Shown here: in pieces, positions 18,808-29,400 of the stretch
How the letters are laid out: each line of letters opens with the position of its first letter
How positions within the stretch are numbered: the stretch's first letter is position 1
DNA from: Jaenimonas drosophilae
Taxonomy: Eukaryota > Euglenozoa > Kinetoplastea > Trypanosomatida > Trypanosomatidae
DNA length: 64,000 nucleotides
NCBI GenBank assembly: GCA_030849065.1
Contig: JASAON010001595.1
Coordinates: 1-64,000, forward strand
Direction of reading: 5' to 3'
The notes under the pieces: model-generated
What the model saw: only the letters and a program-made list of their open reading frames with translations
Databases searched by the model: none
Told to the model about the DNA's origin: nothing
Program-made: the position numbers and the translations under genes

Positions 18808-19242
18808 GATTAGTCTGCGTGTGTAGGTGGGAGGGTTGTTCTCTTGTTAGAAATAATTCACGTGAAAAGATAAAAATAGGAAACGGGTATGTGTGTCTGG
18901 TTAGTTAGCCCGTGTGTGTGGATATCTCACTCACTGTCTGTATGTGCTAGAGTATGTATGTATGTGAAGGTGAGGTGGGGTGGCAAGGAGAGAGATGGAG
19001 TAGGTGTGGAAACATGTGTTTCATCAAAGTGGCCTACGACGTGAGAATACACAGTGAGCAGAAAAAAATGATGTGCATTTCTTAGAATAGTATCTTGGTG
19101 GAACTTGCTGCAAGCCTGAGGAGGAGTCCATGATACACCACACACGCACACAACACACGTCGAGATGAGGTGATGCCGTCACCACAAGACTCATCAACAT
19201 CATCGTCGCATGCCTTCATTCCTCCATGAATGCAGCACTCGC
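18808..19242. other. Intergenic gap of ~435 bases
   Basis: CA-rich near the RPAP3 stop (about 19137-19160) and purine-rich on the plus strand near 18860-18885. I see no gene. Confidence 0.5.
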
Positions 19243-20688
19243 CTAGAAGGGCTGAAAGCGGCTCTGCAGCAACTTCAATTCCGCCGCCGATGCCCCCGAG
19301 GTCTTGATAAGTCCGAGCACCTCCGTCACGAGGGCCTTATCGCCATCATCAAAGAAGAGCGCGATCTCCTCCATCCGCTTCACCTTCGTGAGCCCCTTCA
19401 TGAATTGCAGCGCCACAGAGCCAGAAAAGGTGCGAATGGAGGCCAAGAAGCCAGACAAGATCTCTGGAGTCAAGTTGCTGCCAAAGAGCTCACCAAGACC
19501 AAAGGGGTTCATGAGTGAGATGTAGTGATTGCGTAGCGCATCGTGGGCTTCAATCTGCGCGAAGACGCGTTCAAACTCCGTGAAGGAGGATGGGCAGCGG
19601 AGGGAGTCCAACGTCGGAAGAGGTGCGGCGGGGCGGGGCGCGGAGGTCTCGCGCGGTGCCGCGGTGGCAGGCGCAGCAGCAGCAGTAGTTGCTGTTGCTG
19701 TTGCTGTTTTGGTGGTAGAAGATGCCTGTGCAGAGGGCGGAGGCGCTGCCTTGGTTGTGGGGGCAGGTGTAGGCACCACCTCCTCCTCCACTTCCTCGAT
19801 GATCTCGACGCGGTTGTTGCGGCGCCGCTTGGCATCCTTCGCCGCCTCCTCCTTCTTGGCCGCCGCGACACTCTTCAGCTCCTCCTGCACACGGCGCTCC
19901 TCATACTCCTTCATTTGTGCTGCTAACCTCTTCTGCCTTGCCTCTTCCTCCTCCGCCGATGGTGCAGCTGTTGTTGTTGTTGGCTCTTGACCATCCTCCT
20001 CGTCCTCATCCTCCACCTCTTCAATCACAATCTTCTTCTTCTTGAGGCTGGCACCACCACTGGCGGCGTTGGCACGTTCAGCCTGCAGCATCTTCGTCAC
20101 AACCTCCAACTCCGTCGAGGCGCTGGTATCGCTCGGGGCCAGCGCAAGCACCGACTCAAGGTCGGAGCGTGCGTCCTTGAGCTTGTGCAGATTCTTGCGT
20201 GCCAAGGCGCGACGGAAGTAGGCCTTGGCATAGCCGTGATTCATCTGGATGCAGATGGAGGCATCCTTCTCTGCCTTCTCCCAGGCCGATTGCTTCAGGT
20301 AGCACATGGAGCGATTGGCGTAGAGGATGTGGCTGGTGGAGCTCCCGGGGTCCAGGTCGATGCCCGTTGTGTAGGCGTGAATGGCCTCATCAATCTTGCC
20401 AATACGGAAGTACTCATTGCCGCGATCCTTGGCGAGCTTAATTGGATCTTGTTGAGGTGGGAGTTGGCGGCCTTCCTTCTTTGCCATATCTGCCAGCGCC
20501 TGCTTGATGGAGGGAACGGTGCCACGCACGGGCGGCTCCAGGGTTGCATTCGCGTCAGAGTTTTGCATCCGTCGCTGACGTGCATCCGCCGCACGCTCCA
20601 TCTCAACCTCCCACTGCTCGAGGTCCTTGAGCTCCTCGCGGAGGTCCTCCGACTGCTGCCGTATGGCATCCATGATGCTACGATCCAT
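19243..20688 (-). CDS. RPAP3: RPAP3-like TPR co-chaperone (R2TP component)
   Basis: 481 residues. A three-repeat TPR domain occupies about 83-190, with residues of the Hsp90/Hsp70 EEVD-binding carboxylate clamp visible (K87, N91, N125, K155, R159). A Lys/Glu/Ala-rich linker with a poly-acidic patch (EEVEDEDEEDG) and a Pro/Ala-rich stretch follow. The last ~115 residues are the RPAP3 C-terminal (Monad) domain: FTEFERVFAQIEAHDA and then NPFGLGELFGSNLTPEIL. In R2TP this domain contacts the RUVBL ATPases, helping assemble snoRNPs, RNA polymerases and axonemal dyneins. Human RPAP3 has two TPR domains; this one has one, like SPAG1-type or shorter RPAP3 forms. The in-frame ATG at 20769 would add a basic unconserved peptide; 20688 is preferred. 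Confidence 0.88.
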   Translation of the reverse strand: MDRSIMDAIRQQSEDLREELKDLEQWEVEMERAADARQRRMQNSDANATLEPPVRGTVPSIKQALADMAKKEGRQLPPQQDPIKLAKDRGNEYFRIGKIDEAIHAYTTGIDLDPGSSTSHILYANRSMCYLKQSAWEKAEKDASICIQMNHGYAKAYFRRALARKNLHKLKDARSDLESVLALAPSDTSASTELEVVTKMLQAERANAASGGASLKKKKIVIEEVEDEDEEDGQEPTTTTAAPSAEEEEARQKRLAAQMKEYEERRVQEELKSVAAAKKEEAAKDAKRRRNNRVEIIEEVEEEVVPTPAPTTKAAPPPSAQASSTTKTATATATTAAAAPATAAPRETSAPRPAAPLPTLDSLRCPSSFTEFERVFAQIEAHDALRNHYISLMNPFGLGELFGSNLTPEILSGFLASIRTFSGSVALQFMKGLTKVKRMEEIALFFDDGDKALVTEVLGLIKTSGASAAELKLLQSRFQPF

Positions 20689-20971
20689 GATGATCTTCTT
20701 TCTTCTACGTGGTTGTTGGTTGTTGAAGTATGTTCTTGTGTGTATGTGTGTTCTTTTGTCACACACCAAATCAATCTATCTATGCCTGACTGGACACTTG
20801 TGTGTGGTGCAAACATGAAGTACATTGAGAAGGAAGTAAGAAGGAAGTGAAGTGATGTGTTTCGTACATGCACGTATGATTCATCATCATCATCATCATC
20901 TGATGCACCACATCATTCACAAGTGTTTCTGGGTTAGAGGCGCCCCCTTCAAGGCTCATTTCTCCTAAACC

Positions 20972-21295
20972 TCAGCCGAGGATGTAGAGAACCAAGAAGG
21001 CTGGAACAAATCCGAGCACAGGATACTTGATGTAGTCGTGCTCCAGCACACCAACATGAGGATGCCTCTTGGCCATCACCCACGCCGCAGCGAGGTACAA
21101 CACCACGTGTGCCACACCCAAGGTTGTCAGCCAATCACCATCAAGGACGGAGAGCACCACCGCCGCAATCCACAACCCGAGCAGCGCCACCGCAGACTTC
21201 TCAGCTTGGAGGCGGCCGGTGAGGTGGTTGAGGGTGTCGGCGGCAAGGAACGAAGAGCCAAAGGTCAATGCCAGCAGGAGGCAGGCATGAATCAT
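20972..21295 (-). CDS. Small integral membrane protein, unknown
   Basis: 107 residues. Three to four hydrophobic segments are visible: about 3-20 (CLLLALTFGSSFLAA), 36-53 (VALLGLWIAAVVLSVL), 58-76 (TLGVAHVVLYLAAAWVM) and 89-106 (YPVLGFVPAFLVLYIL). The first could be a signal anchor. Short charged loops separate them. Codon use is like the surrounding genes, not like the repeats, and the frame fills the space between RPAP3 and the next gene, which supports a real gene. I recognise no family. Organelle cannot be predicted. The start ATG at 21295 is the first of the frame. Confidence 0.62.
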   Translation of the reverse strand: MIHACLLLALTFGSSFLAADTLNHLTGRLQAEKSAVALLGLWIAAVVLSVLDGDWLTTLGVAHVVLYLAAAWVMAKRHPHVGVLEHDYIKYPVLGFVPAFLVLYILG

Positions 21296-21660
21296 GTGGA
21301 TGATCTTCTTCTACGCGCAGTGTGAGGTACTTGTGAGCGTGAATGAGTGTGATGGTGAAGGAGAGGAGGATAGTTGTGAGGTACAGTGCATGAATGATGG
21401 GTCATGCCATCCAAGTACAAAACAACAACAGCAACTTGAAGGTATTATGGTGATGATGCAGAAGGACGCACACACACACTCGTCCGTACCAGTAGGAAGA
21501 GGCAAGCTGGCGGCTTACCAATCGCATGTTGTAGTGATGATGAGAAGAACAACAACAGCGCATCGACGGAGGGGTGGGGGTGATGCCATCTTCATCCACA
21601 CACATTGATTGGATATGGCCTATCCTCTCTCACCCCAACAACAATCTCCATGCTGTGTTG
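21296..21660. other. Intergenic gap of ~365 bases
   Basis: CA-rich near the next stop and TG-rich near 21310-21350. I see no gene. Confidence 0.5.
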
Positions 21661-22125
21661 TTAGCGTAGAAATGAGAGCGCCTTCTTCTGATCCTCGCTA
21701 GTCCAGCGCTGATCGCGATCAAAGGCCTGCCGCACCGTATTCATCACCCCAACAAAGACCTTGCGCCGCAACAAGCTATCATCATCCTTGGCCTCCTGCT
21801 CCGCACGTGAGTAGCCCGCGTAGAGACGCATGTAGTGCAGCTGTTCTGACTGCATACGAGCCTGGAGGCAGACCGCCACGGTGAAGATGGCCACCCACAC
21901 AACAAATTGCACCTTGCGGCACTTGCGCTTGTACTCAATATCTACCTCACGCAACAAGTACGGTGCGAGCTGAGGGTCGCGGCGGGCGTAGAGATCAAGA
22001 TGTTTCATGTACGGTGTCCCCTTGGTGCGGTGCTCCAGCATGTTGTGGCGGCGGCTGCAACGTAGCGCCGCGTTGGGCCAAGCCGCTGAGCGGATCAGCG
22101 CCCTTCGCTGCCACTTACGCTGCAT
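21661..22125 (-). CDS. Single-pass membrane protein, probably mitochondrial, unknown function
   Basis: 154 residues. The N-terminus (MQRKWQRRALIRSAAW) is rich in Arg and Ala without acids, like a mitochondrial presequence. One membrane helix lies at about 88-104 (VQFVVWVAIFTVAVCLQ), preceded by Lys/Arg (EYKRKCRKVQ). The C-terminal part is charged and helical (RAEQEAKDDD). This shape is common among kinetoplastid respiratory-complex or mitochondrial inner-membrane accessory proteins, but I recognise no family. An in-frame upstream ATG at 22248 would place a Lys-rich stretch before it; a pyrimidine-rich CTGTGTGTTTTCTGTAG on the coding strand, ending in AG near 22188, suggests the mature mRNA starts downstream of that ATG. 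Confidence 0.65.
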   Translation of the reverse strand: MQRKWQRRALIRSAAWPNAALRCSRRHNMLEHRTKGTPYMKHLDLYARRDPQLAPYLLREVDIEYKRKCRKVQFVVWVAIFTVAVCLQARMQSEQLHYMRLYAGYSRAEQEAKDDDSLLRRKVFVGVMNTVRQAFDRDQRWTSEDQKKALSFLR

Positions 22126-22433
22126 CTTTTTTCTTATTTTCCTCTTCTTCTTTGGTTGAGGTGTAAGTGGGTTCGCAGCTACTCTACTTTCTACAGAAAA
22201 CACACAGACATGACCAACAATGGTGGGAAGAGCAGTACAGTGCTGCACAACTCACGTAATGTGTGTGGTGAGGGAGGCGAGGATGATGATGATGATGGCA
22301 CCACTCATCACCTCCAACAGCACCAGAAAACTATCAATCAGACCAATTTTTTCCGTTGAATCATTACAGGATTAATCGGGGCACTTACTTCATTGTTGTT
22401 GTTGTTGTGTGTGTGTGTGTGAAGGCCAGCACA
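22126..22433. other. Intergenic gap of ~308 bases
   Basis: Contains (GAT)n near 22280-22296 and a compound GTT/TG tract near 22394-22422. I see no gene. Confidence 0.5.
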
Positions 22434-23711
22434 TCACTCACGCTTGCGCTTCTCCGCCTTGCGGGTGGGGGCGGAGGTGTTCGACGACGTGGATGACGCT
22501 CCAAGCGCCTTGATCTTCGCCGCAATCGTCTGCTGAATTGCTGAGTTGCGTGGCATCACAGCGTGAGTGTAGCGCATCTTGGCCGACTTGAGCTTCGGCA
22601 GCATCGTCATGGACCCACCACACTGCTTATCCACCTGTGCCACGTACTCAGGCCTCTCGCTCATGGCACCGAGGAGGCGCAACACCGCAGACTTGCGTGA
22701 GCTCAAGCGCGATGCAACATCTTCGCTGTTGCGAATGATCTTGGCAATGAGGGCGGCCCCGACCTGCGGGCGGTCGCAGCGCTCCAGAATGAGGGCCACG
22801 ATGTTGCTATACGCCTCACGCTGTTCCACCTCCTCGGCGAGGGTGGTCACGGTGCTCATGTAGGTGCCAACCTGCGACACAACACGTGGGGTGGCATGCG
22901 CGGCCAAGAGGTGCAGCAGCTCCTCACGTGGACGCTTGGCAGAGGATGGCTCAGACTCAGCAGCCGCACGCTTCTTCTTTGGTGAGGAGCCCGCAGACGA
23001 TGATGATGATGATGCGGCCGGTACAACGGCAGAGAATACAAAGCTGGAGAGGGTCTGGTGCTCCTCCTCAGATGTGGTGCTCCGCTTCACATCCTTGCCC
23101 TTCTCCACGTGCAACAAGATGCTGCATGCGCGAACCGCAACCGATTTACACTTGGCATCCTGACTTGTGGCGGTGAAGGCGGCCACCGCTTTGCCATCGC
23201 GTGCCAACTTCTGTGCGTAGGCCGCCTCTCGCGTCATGAGCCGAGCAACAGCGGCCACGGTGAGGGCCGAGCCACACAACTTCTCTGCGGGGGAGGAGCG
23301 TAGGACCTCCACCAGCTGTGAAGTGTGCTCCCCCGTGGCATCTTCACGATACACGAAGCGCTCGAGGAGCTGACCGAGGTTCTCCAGCAACTCCGCCGGA
23401 GGGATTTCCGTCAAGGACCACCACGATGCACGTGTCGCGAGGAGGTGCTCCGCGATGATCTCCACTGTTGCCACGGTACCGTAGCGGATGAGTGAGGTGA
23501 GTATGGAGATGCCGTGAGCGTGGGTTTGGAGTGTCTTGATGAAGGGGATGACGGCGGCGCAGAGTGTTTTCTGTGGGCCACGTGCGGTGGCGGTGGAGAG
23601 CACGTGATCCACGTTGCGTGCAGATTGTTGGGCCTTGAGGCAGTCCTCTCCAGCGCCTTCAATCGTGGATGCCCACTTGCTGGGCTCGATAGACAAGGTC
23701 GCTGAGGTCAT
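22434..23711 (-). CDS. Helical, probably nuclear protein of unknown function
   Basis: 425 residues. It is almost all alpha-helical, with weak repeat-like blocks (for example HAHGISILTSLIRYG and AALIAKIIRNSEDV) that recall ARM or Puf-type repeats, though no clear Puf RNA-binding triplets are seen. Lys/Arg-rich stretches KKKRAAAE and the C-terminal RKAEKRKRE look like nuclear or nucleolar localisation signals. A Ser/acid-rich linker separates two helical halves (about 235-275). A PUF6-like or other ribosome-assembly role is possible but weakly supported. I cannot name the gene. Confidence 0.75.
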   Translation of the reverse strand: MTSATLSIEPSKWASTIEGAGEDCLKAQQSARNVDHVLSTATARGPQKTLCAAVIPFIKTLQTHAHGISILTSLIRYGTVATVEIIAEHLLATRASWWSLTEIPPAELLENLGQLLERFVYREDATGEHTSQLVEVLRSSPAEKLCGSALTVAAVARLMTREAAYAQKLARDGKAVAAFTATSQDAKCKSVAVRACSILLHVEKGKDVKRSTTSEEEHQTLSSFVFSAVVPAASSSSSSAGSSPKKKRAAAESEPSSAKRPREELLHLLAAHATPRVVSQVGTYMSTVTTLAEEVEQREAYSNIVALILERCDRPQVGAALIAKIIRNSEDVASRLSSRKSAVLRLLGAMSERPEYVAQVDKQCGGSMTMLPKLKSAKMRYTHAVMPRNSAIQQTIAAKIKALGASSTSSNTSAPTRKAEKRKRE

Positions 23712-24076
23712 GATGGCAGATGTACGTGTGTGGTACCACAGTGTGTGGGGCTATGCTGTACAAACACAAGAAGAAAGGAAGTGGGCCACGGATTGTGATA
23801 GTGAAAGCAACACACACATATAGATATATACATACACACATGTCAAGCATCAAGAAGCACCTTGTTGTAGTGGGGGTTTTTTGAGGTTGGGGGTAATTCT
23901 ACACGAATTTGCGTACCCCAGCACCGCAATGCGCGCTGAATCAATCCCCCCACGCAACACACTCACGCACAAAGAGGGGTGTATGCATGTGGTGGCAAGA
24001 GCACTGAGTCATGATGATGATCATCATCATTCCCTCAGTGCATTTGCATTGCCACAATCACACACGCGATACTTCT
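23712..24076. other. Intergenic gap of ~365 bases
   Basis: Mixed CA-rich sequence near 23810-23840 and a (GAT)-like patch near 24010-24030. I see no gene. Confidence 0.5.
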
Positions 24077-25540
24077 TTACTGCATCACTGCCGCATCGAG
24101 CGTCCACCACTCACAATGGATCAGCACCGCCGTTCCGTTGATGCTGAAGAGGGAGAGCTCCCGATCCTCCGGGCTTGGATAGATGCGGCTGCTCAACGTT
24201 GTTTCACCGCCATTGATGAAGATCTCAACACTCGAGCGGTCAAAGAAGATGTGCAAATCCACCGTTGTGGCATCCTTCAGCGAACAGCTGCGGTAGCCGC
24301 TGATGATGTACTCAGGGTAATGCCGATTTAGCACGAGCCGTGATGTTTGTGCATCCACGAAGACTTCGCATCCACGTCCAAGCCACAAGCCGTACTTCTC
24401 CGCGGTGCTGTCCTCCAAGTTCCACGTCAGCTTCACCTCGAGGGCCGAGCACTCTGTCGCGATGCTACGCAGCGTGTTTTCCTCAATATCCTGAGCGGGG
24501 AGGAGGGCGTAGCTCGTTCGAAGGAGCTCCATCTCCTTGATGGGCCGTGAGAAGACGTGGCAGGACGATCCATCCAAAATAATCTCACGCGGTATGCTCA
24601 GCATGCCACACCAGCCTTGTGAGGTGGTGGGAAGGTTGCTCCCCCACATATCCAACCACGCCAGCATCACCCGACGTCCATCACGCGTGATGAAGGTCTG
24701 CGGGCTGTAGAAGTCATGGCCACGATCCAACGTCTCACAGGCACGTGTTTCCACGAAGAGCTCATCCGGTGCCCAACTCCCCACGCAGGTGCCCACGTGA
24801 TAGCGGTTGCGGTTGTCATAGCGGCGTGGCTCCATGCCTTGTGCGCTGCACACCAGGAGATGTTGTTTGCCCATGAAGAAGAAGTCTGGGCACTCCCACA
24901 TATACACGTTGCGATCCTTTGACTTGGCCAGGACGGTGAAGGTGCTGTCATCCCAGTCCTCCAAATCATCCGTGGAGTAGAGCAACAGCTGCCCTTGATC
25001 TTTGGTGTCTTGGCCCCCACACACCATCCACCACCGACCATCCTGGTACCACACCCGCGGATCACTACAGTGTGAAAACTCCGCCGGTGGCTTCACGACG
25101 ATGCCACGCTTCTCAAAGGTGAAGCCATCCTCGCTCACGGCCAGGCACTGGACCTGGTACACCTGATCATCACCCATGTTCAGGACGTGATGGCCCGTGT
25201 AGAAGACGAACAACTTATCCTCGTGCACGATGGAGGAGCCGGCGAAGCATCCGTCGCGATCAAAGTCATCGCCGGGCGCCAATGCCGCGGGGTGATGGCG
25301 CCAGTGGAGCAAATCATCACTCGTGAGGTGGCCCCAATGCATCGGGCCCCACGACGGGGCGAAGGGGTGATGCTGGTAGAAGACGTGGTAGAGGCCTTGG
25401 AAATACACGAGGCCACAGGGGGCACTCATCCATCCTGCGTAAGGTGCCATGTGGTAGGTGGGGTAGAGGTCCTTGTTCAGATCCTTGCGGAGTAGAAGCA
25501 CGGCATTGTTGGCTTCCTGGAGGCGCTCTTCATGTGTCAT
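24077..25540 (-). CDS. GH32 (sucrase/beta-fructosidase family) protein with substituted nucleophile motif
   Basis: 487 residues, the usual length of a cytosolic GH32 enzyme, with no signal peptide. The beta-propeller motifs are easily seen: HVFYQHHPF, WGPMHWGHLTSDDLLHW, DRDGCFAGSS, MWECPDFF with the acid/base Glu (E216), DFYSPQTF and a C-terminal beta-sandwich with DRSSVEIFINGG. However the first motif, normally WMNDPNG with the nucleophile Asp, reads WMSAPCG (37-43), so the nucleophile position is Ala40. The RDP motif reads SDP (159-161): the stabilising Asp stays but Arg is lost. GH32 enzymes hydrolyse sucrose or fructans; this one may be inactive or do something else. The family in kinetoplastids is often explained by bacterial transfer, which cannot be tested here. 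Confidence 0.9.
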   Translation of the reverse strand: MTHEERLQEANNAVLLLRKDLNKDLYPTYHMAPYAGWMSAPCGLVYFQGLYHVFYQHHPFAPSWGPMHWGHLTSDDLLHWRHHPAALAPGDDFDRDGCFAGSSIVHEDKLFVFYTGHHVLNMGDDQVYQVQCLAVSEDGFTFEKRGIVVKPPAEFSHCSDPRVWYQDGRWWMVCGGQDTKDQGQLLLYSTDDLEDWDDSTFTVLAKSKDRNVYMWECPDFFFMGKQHLLVCSAQGMEPRRYDNRNRYHVGTCVGSWAPDELFVETRACETLDRGHDFYSPQTFITRDGRRVMLAWLDMWGSNLPTTSQGWCGMLSIPREIILDGSSCHVFSRPIKEMELLRTSYALLPAQDIEENTLRSIATECSALEVKLTWNLEDSTAEKYGLWLGRGCEVFVDAQTSRLVLNRHYPEYIISGYRSCSLKDATTVDLHIFFDRSSVEIFINGGETTLSSRIYPSPEDRELSLFSINGTAVLIHCEWWTLDAAVMQ

Positions 25541-25830
25541 GCAGGCACACCTCCTTCTTGTTTCGTTGCCGTCGTGAAGGGAATAGCGAGCTATGAATGT
25601 TTTGTGTGTGTGCTATGGCTGCCATACCTACACAACATGAATTGAGAAGCAACAACGTATTTGCACGGTGGTGCATCATGTTAAGAAGTAGCACCAAGAC
25701 TGCGCGTGAAAACATAATTTGCATGTGCTTGTGTGTGTGTGTGTGTGTGTGTAGGTGTGCGTGCACATCACCACACACACCGCATCAATACCGCCACAAA
25801 AATATGTACTTCATTCATTGCGTGAAGTCA
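25541..25830. other. Intergenic region with long (TG)n
   Basis: A 290-base gap between the GH32 and MIF-like genes. It carries the TG tract at 25731-25752 and no gene. Confidence 0.5.
25731..25752. repeat. (TG)11 microsatellite
   Basis: Perfect TG alternation on the plus strand, about 190 bases upstream of the GH32 start. Confidence 0.85.
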
Positions 25831-26169
25831 TCAAAAGTTGTTGCCGTTCCATCCCCAGTGATCCGTACCAAAGTATGCCACAAAAGTACGAGATGCCGGC
25901 ACACCAGCGGCCTCCATGGCCTTGCACACGTGCTCCGTCATGGTCTGTGAAGCACCCTTCTCGAGCTTGCCGAGGATCTTCACCTCCACGTAAGCGCAGG
26001 GCTCATTTGTGCCCTTGAAGAAGAGGCTCGCATCATCCTCGAAGGAGGTCATCACCCACTCGGCGGGTTTGGCAAAGGCGGTGTGGCAGCCAGTCTTGTA
26101 GGCGTCAGAGAGCTTCGCCTTCGTGGCGTCATTAAGAGGAATGGATGAACGAGTGTGGATGAAGGGCAT
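25831..26169 (-). CDS. Macrophage migration inhibitory factor (MIF)-like tautomerase
   Basis: 112 residues, the family's standard size (~115). It starts MPFIHTRSSIPLND; Pro2 after Met removal is the catalytic base of the tautomerase fold. EPCAYVEVKILGKL and SRTFVAYFGTDHWGWNG correspond to the conserved MIF strands and C-terminus. The CxxC motif of mammalian MIF is absent. MIF proteins form trimers with ketone-enol tautomerase activity; Leishmania has orthologues. In a free-living organism the role is unknown. A (GTT)n tract lies just before the start. Confidence 0.92.
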   Translation of the reverse strand: MPFIHTRSSIPLNDATKAKLSDAYKTGCHTAFAKPAEWVMTSFEDDASLFFKGTNEPCAYVEVKILGKLEKGASQTMTEHVCKAMEAAGVPASRTFVAYFGTDHWGWNGNNF

Positions 26170-26402
26170 GATGGCGATGTATAGTGTGTTGTTGTTGTTG
26201 TTGTTGTGTTGGGTACGATAGTAGTGTTGTAGTAGTGCAGAGGTCGCTTTTCAGGAAGGAAGGAGGAAGGGAAAAATCATCGTCATGAACCATTTTCACT
26301 TCTCCACGCACCAACACCCAAGCAGTGAAACATGTCAAGTATCATCCTGTGTGATGCATCACAACAACTCCAACACCCCCGCAACAAATCATCATCCTCG
26401 CT

Positions 26403-29400
26403 TTAGACCGCCAGCCGTAGCTTAGTAGGTTCCATCGTTGATGGCTCCACCGCGGCAAAGCGTGTGTGGTAATCGGCGATGAGCTCACGTGGGAGGCCCG
26501 TGCACCGCTTCAGCTTCAATGAAATCTTTTCCCGCTGCCGTGGTGATGAAATGACTGTGGCCGCACGCTCCAACAAGGGATGTGCAACGTCCGCTGTACG
26601 CAACAAACGATGCACATTGGGGGCACTGAAGAGGTAGGAGAGGCTTGCCTCATCAAAGACTCTGGAGCTGGCGGCGGCATGGGTCATGAGCTTCGCCAAC
26701 AACACCTCCTCGCGCACACCAAGCGCCTGTAGCGCGTGCAGGGCTTCTGCAGTATCACGCGGACGAAGAAAAGGGCAGAGCTGGTGTAGTCGTGTGGTGG
26801 CGTGTTGCAGCACAAGTGGGGTACGAAGGCCCAGACGTGCCATTGCCGCCAAGATTTGCACCAGTGGGCCCGCATCCATCCGCCTCCACTGCTCCTCCGT
26901 TACCGCCAACATAAACTGAGCGAGCACGCGGTAGTAGGCGAAGCGGATGGAGGCAAGACTATGTAAGATGGCAGCGAGGGTGGTGGCGGAGAGCTTCTGC
27001 GTTGCGCCAGCCTCAATCATGGAGAGGAGGCAGCGCTTCATCATGGTATCCTCCTTATACACTTTTTCCTCGCACACGCCAAAGAAGTACTTCATGTCAT
27101 CGGGGCGTAGCTGCGGTAGGAGCTGCAGATAGCGCTCCGCAAGATGGCGGAGTTGGTCCACGTCATCAGAGCGGGTTTGCACCATGAGATCAACGATATC
27201 CCAGCCTTCTTCTTGTTCTGGTGTAAGGGGGAGGAGGTGGTGAGTTGGATCATTGCCACGCATCCACGTTGAGGGTGATGTGTTGCACCACTGGCCACGT
27301 ACACCCTGCTCCTCCACCTCGAGCAGCCACGCGTGCAAATCGCTGAACGTGTCGAGGAGATCCTCGCCGAGGGCCAAACATGCCACGCGTGCTGCATCGG
27401 CACACAAGGTTGTTGCTGCTGGAGAAGCGCTGCGTTGGGCATCCATATAGGCAGCCATCTTGTGCATGAAGGTGGCATCCACATCGCCGAGCTCGAAGAG
27501 GGCGGCGACGAGGGCGATGGCGAGACGCATCTCCAACCCATCACCGCTCACATGCATCAAGATACGCTCATGGCAGAGACGTAGGAAAGCCTCTTGCTCC
27601 TGGTGCGGCGCGCCATTCGTCTGTATACCTCCAGATGATGATGTTTCTGGTGTTGCTGTGTGCCCCAGGAGGAGCTCCTCTCCTCGTGGCCAGTAGCCAT
27701 CATTCGTCATACTCAGCGCACGAAGGGCCGCACAGAGTTGTACGGGCGGAATCTGCGCCGTGGCGGTCTTGGCAAATTCACCGCGGAGGTACTCCCACAC
27801 CTCCCGACGTTGATGATGAAGAGGAGCGGGGGGTGCCACAGTATCATGCGTGTGTGTTGCAGCATCACCATGTGGTACCTGCTGCATTGACCAGCCACCA
27901 TCACCCAAGGCGAGGAGGAACTGAAATGCCTGAGTAGTTGGTAGTGAAGCGTGTTGCTGCGCGAGCTCTACGAGGATCTCCGATGCGGTGCGGTGTGCCA
28001 CACGAGAGGGTGATCGAAGCAGCCGCGTGAGGAGGCCGTAGGGCGGAGATGCATCCTCTGCCAGCTCCACTACACGTTCGCCAACACAGGTGGCACATGC
28101 ATCCAACGCACGGATGTACTTGGCGGAGCAACCACCGCCCTCCACGTCTGCCAATCCATCCTCCCGTTCTTGTGGCACAACGTCGTCGCCCACACCGGCA
28201 ACACACGAGAGAGCATAGAATTGGCTCACCACACGCTGCATCACCTCCACAGATGGATGCCCGCGGAGTCCTCCATCAATGGCAGGGAGCTCCGCCAGCT
28301 CAGTCATTTGGTCGCTCAGCACCGCCACCAACTCTATCATTTCTGCACCGAGGCCGCCATCACGAGTACGATAGCGGGCCGGAAGACGGCAGAGGGCACA
28401 GCACACAAGTCTTGTGCTTTCCGTATCCCACTCCTCCTCGCCAACAAGACGCTCCATCAGCCACTGCAATGAATCGGTGGATGGTGGCGCTTGACGGCCA
28501 GCGGCACGATGCTCTGCCATCTGCAGGCGCGTGCAGAGATACACCATTGTTTGTATCACTGTGAAGAGGTCCGCCTCCTCCGCCACTCGATCAGCACAGC
28601 CTTGGATAGCACGCAGAAGTGCTACATCATGTGTGTGGCGGGCGTTCATGCCAGGTGCCGGGGATGATGATGATGTGGCTCCCTCCATCTCTCCAAGGGA
28701 TGAGGAAGGATCCTCCACTGAGGTTGGCAGATGGCGGTTGTGCAGCGCACAAATATGGCCAATGGTCGCGACGGAGAGTGTTGGCACCCATGCCGCCACA
28801 CGCTCGTGAAGACGTATTGCAAAGGCGCTGTGGCTGAGCTCATCAAAGCCACACACAATGGATAGTAACAGGAGTATGCTGTTGTCTCTGATGTTGTTGT
28901 TGTTGTCTGTGATGGATGTATCATCTCCCGCACCCTGTGTGTTGTTGCTCTCCAGCATCTGCAGATGCTGCTCCAAGTAAGCCTCTACCACGGGCTTCAA
29001 CACGTTGGGGGAGTAGTTGCGTGATGTGGCGAGTGCGAGAAGGAGGGGCTGGACGTCCTGAAGTGGCGTGGATGGAGCACCACGAAGTAAATGTTGTGTG
29101 TGCTGCTCCACGTGGGCCCACAGAGGCATCAACGTCTCCACCGTTGCGGGGTTGTAGCAGGCTGCGAGCGTGCGAGCGATGCGGCCCCACTGCCTCCAGG
29201 CGTGCGTCTGCGATGATGACGTTGATGAGCTAACTTCCTCCAGTACCTCGTGAACGAGCCGGGCATCACGTCGCACCATCTTTCGTAGAAATGCATTCAT
29301 GGGATCTGTGGATGAAGATGATGATGATTTGGGTGAGCTATCCACGTGGCCGCACAGATCCACGACCGCCACCAACGTCTGCCGCACATCCTCACGTGCT

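Noticed and set aside
24077..25540. The GH32 gene as a decaying pseudogene
   Set aside because: The frame is full length with all other structural motifs present, so loss is confined to catalytic motifs.
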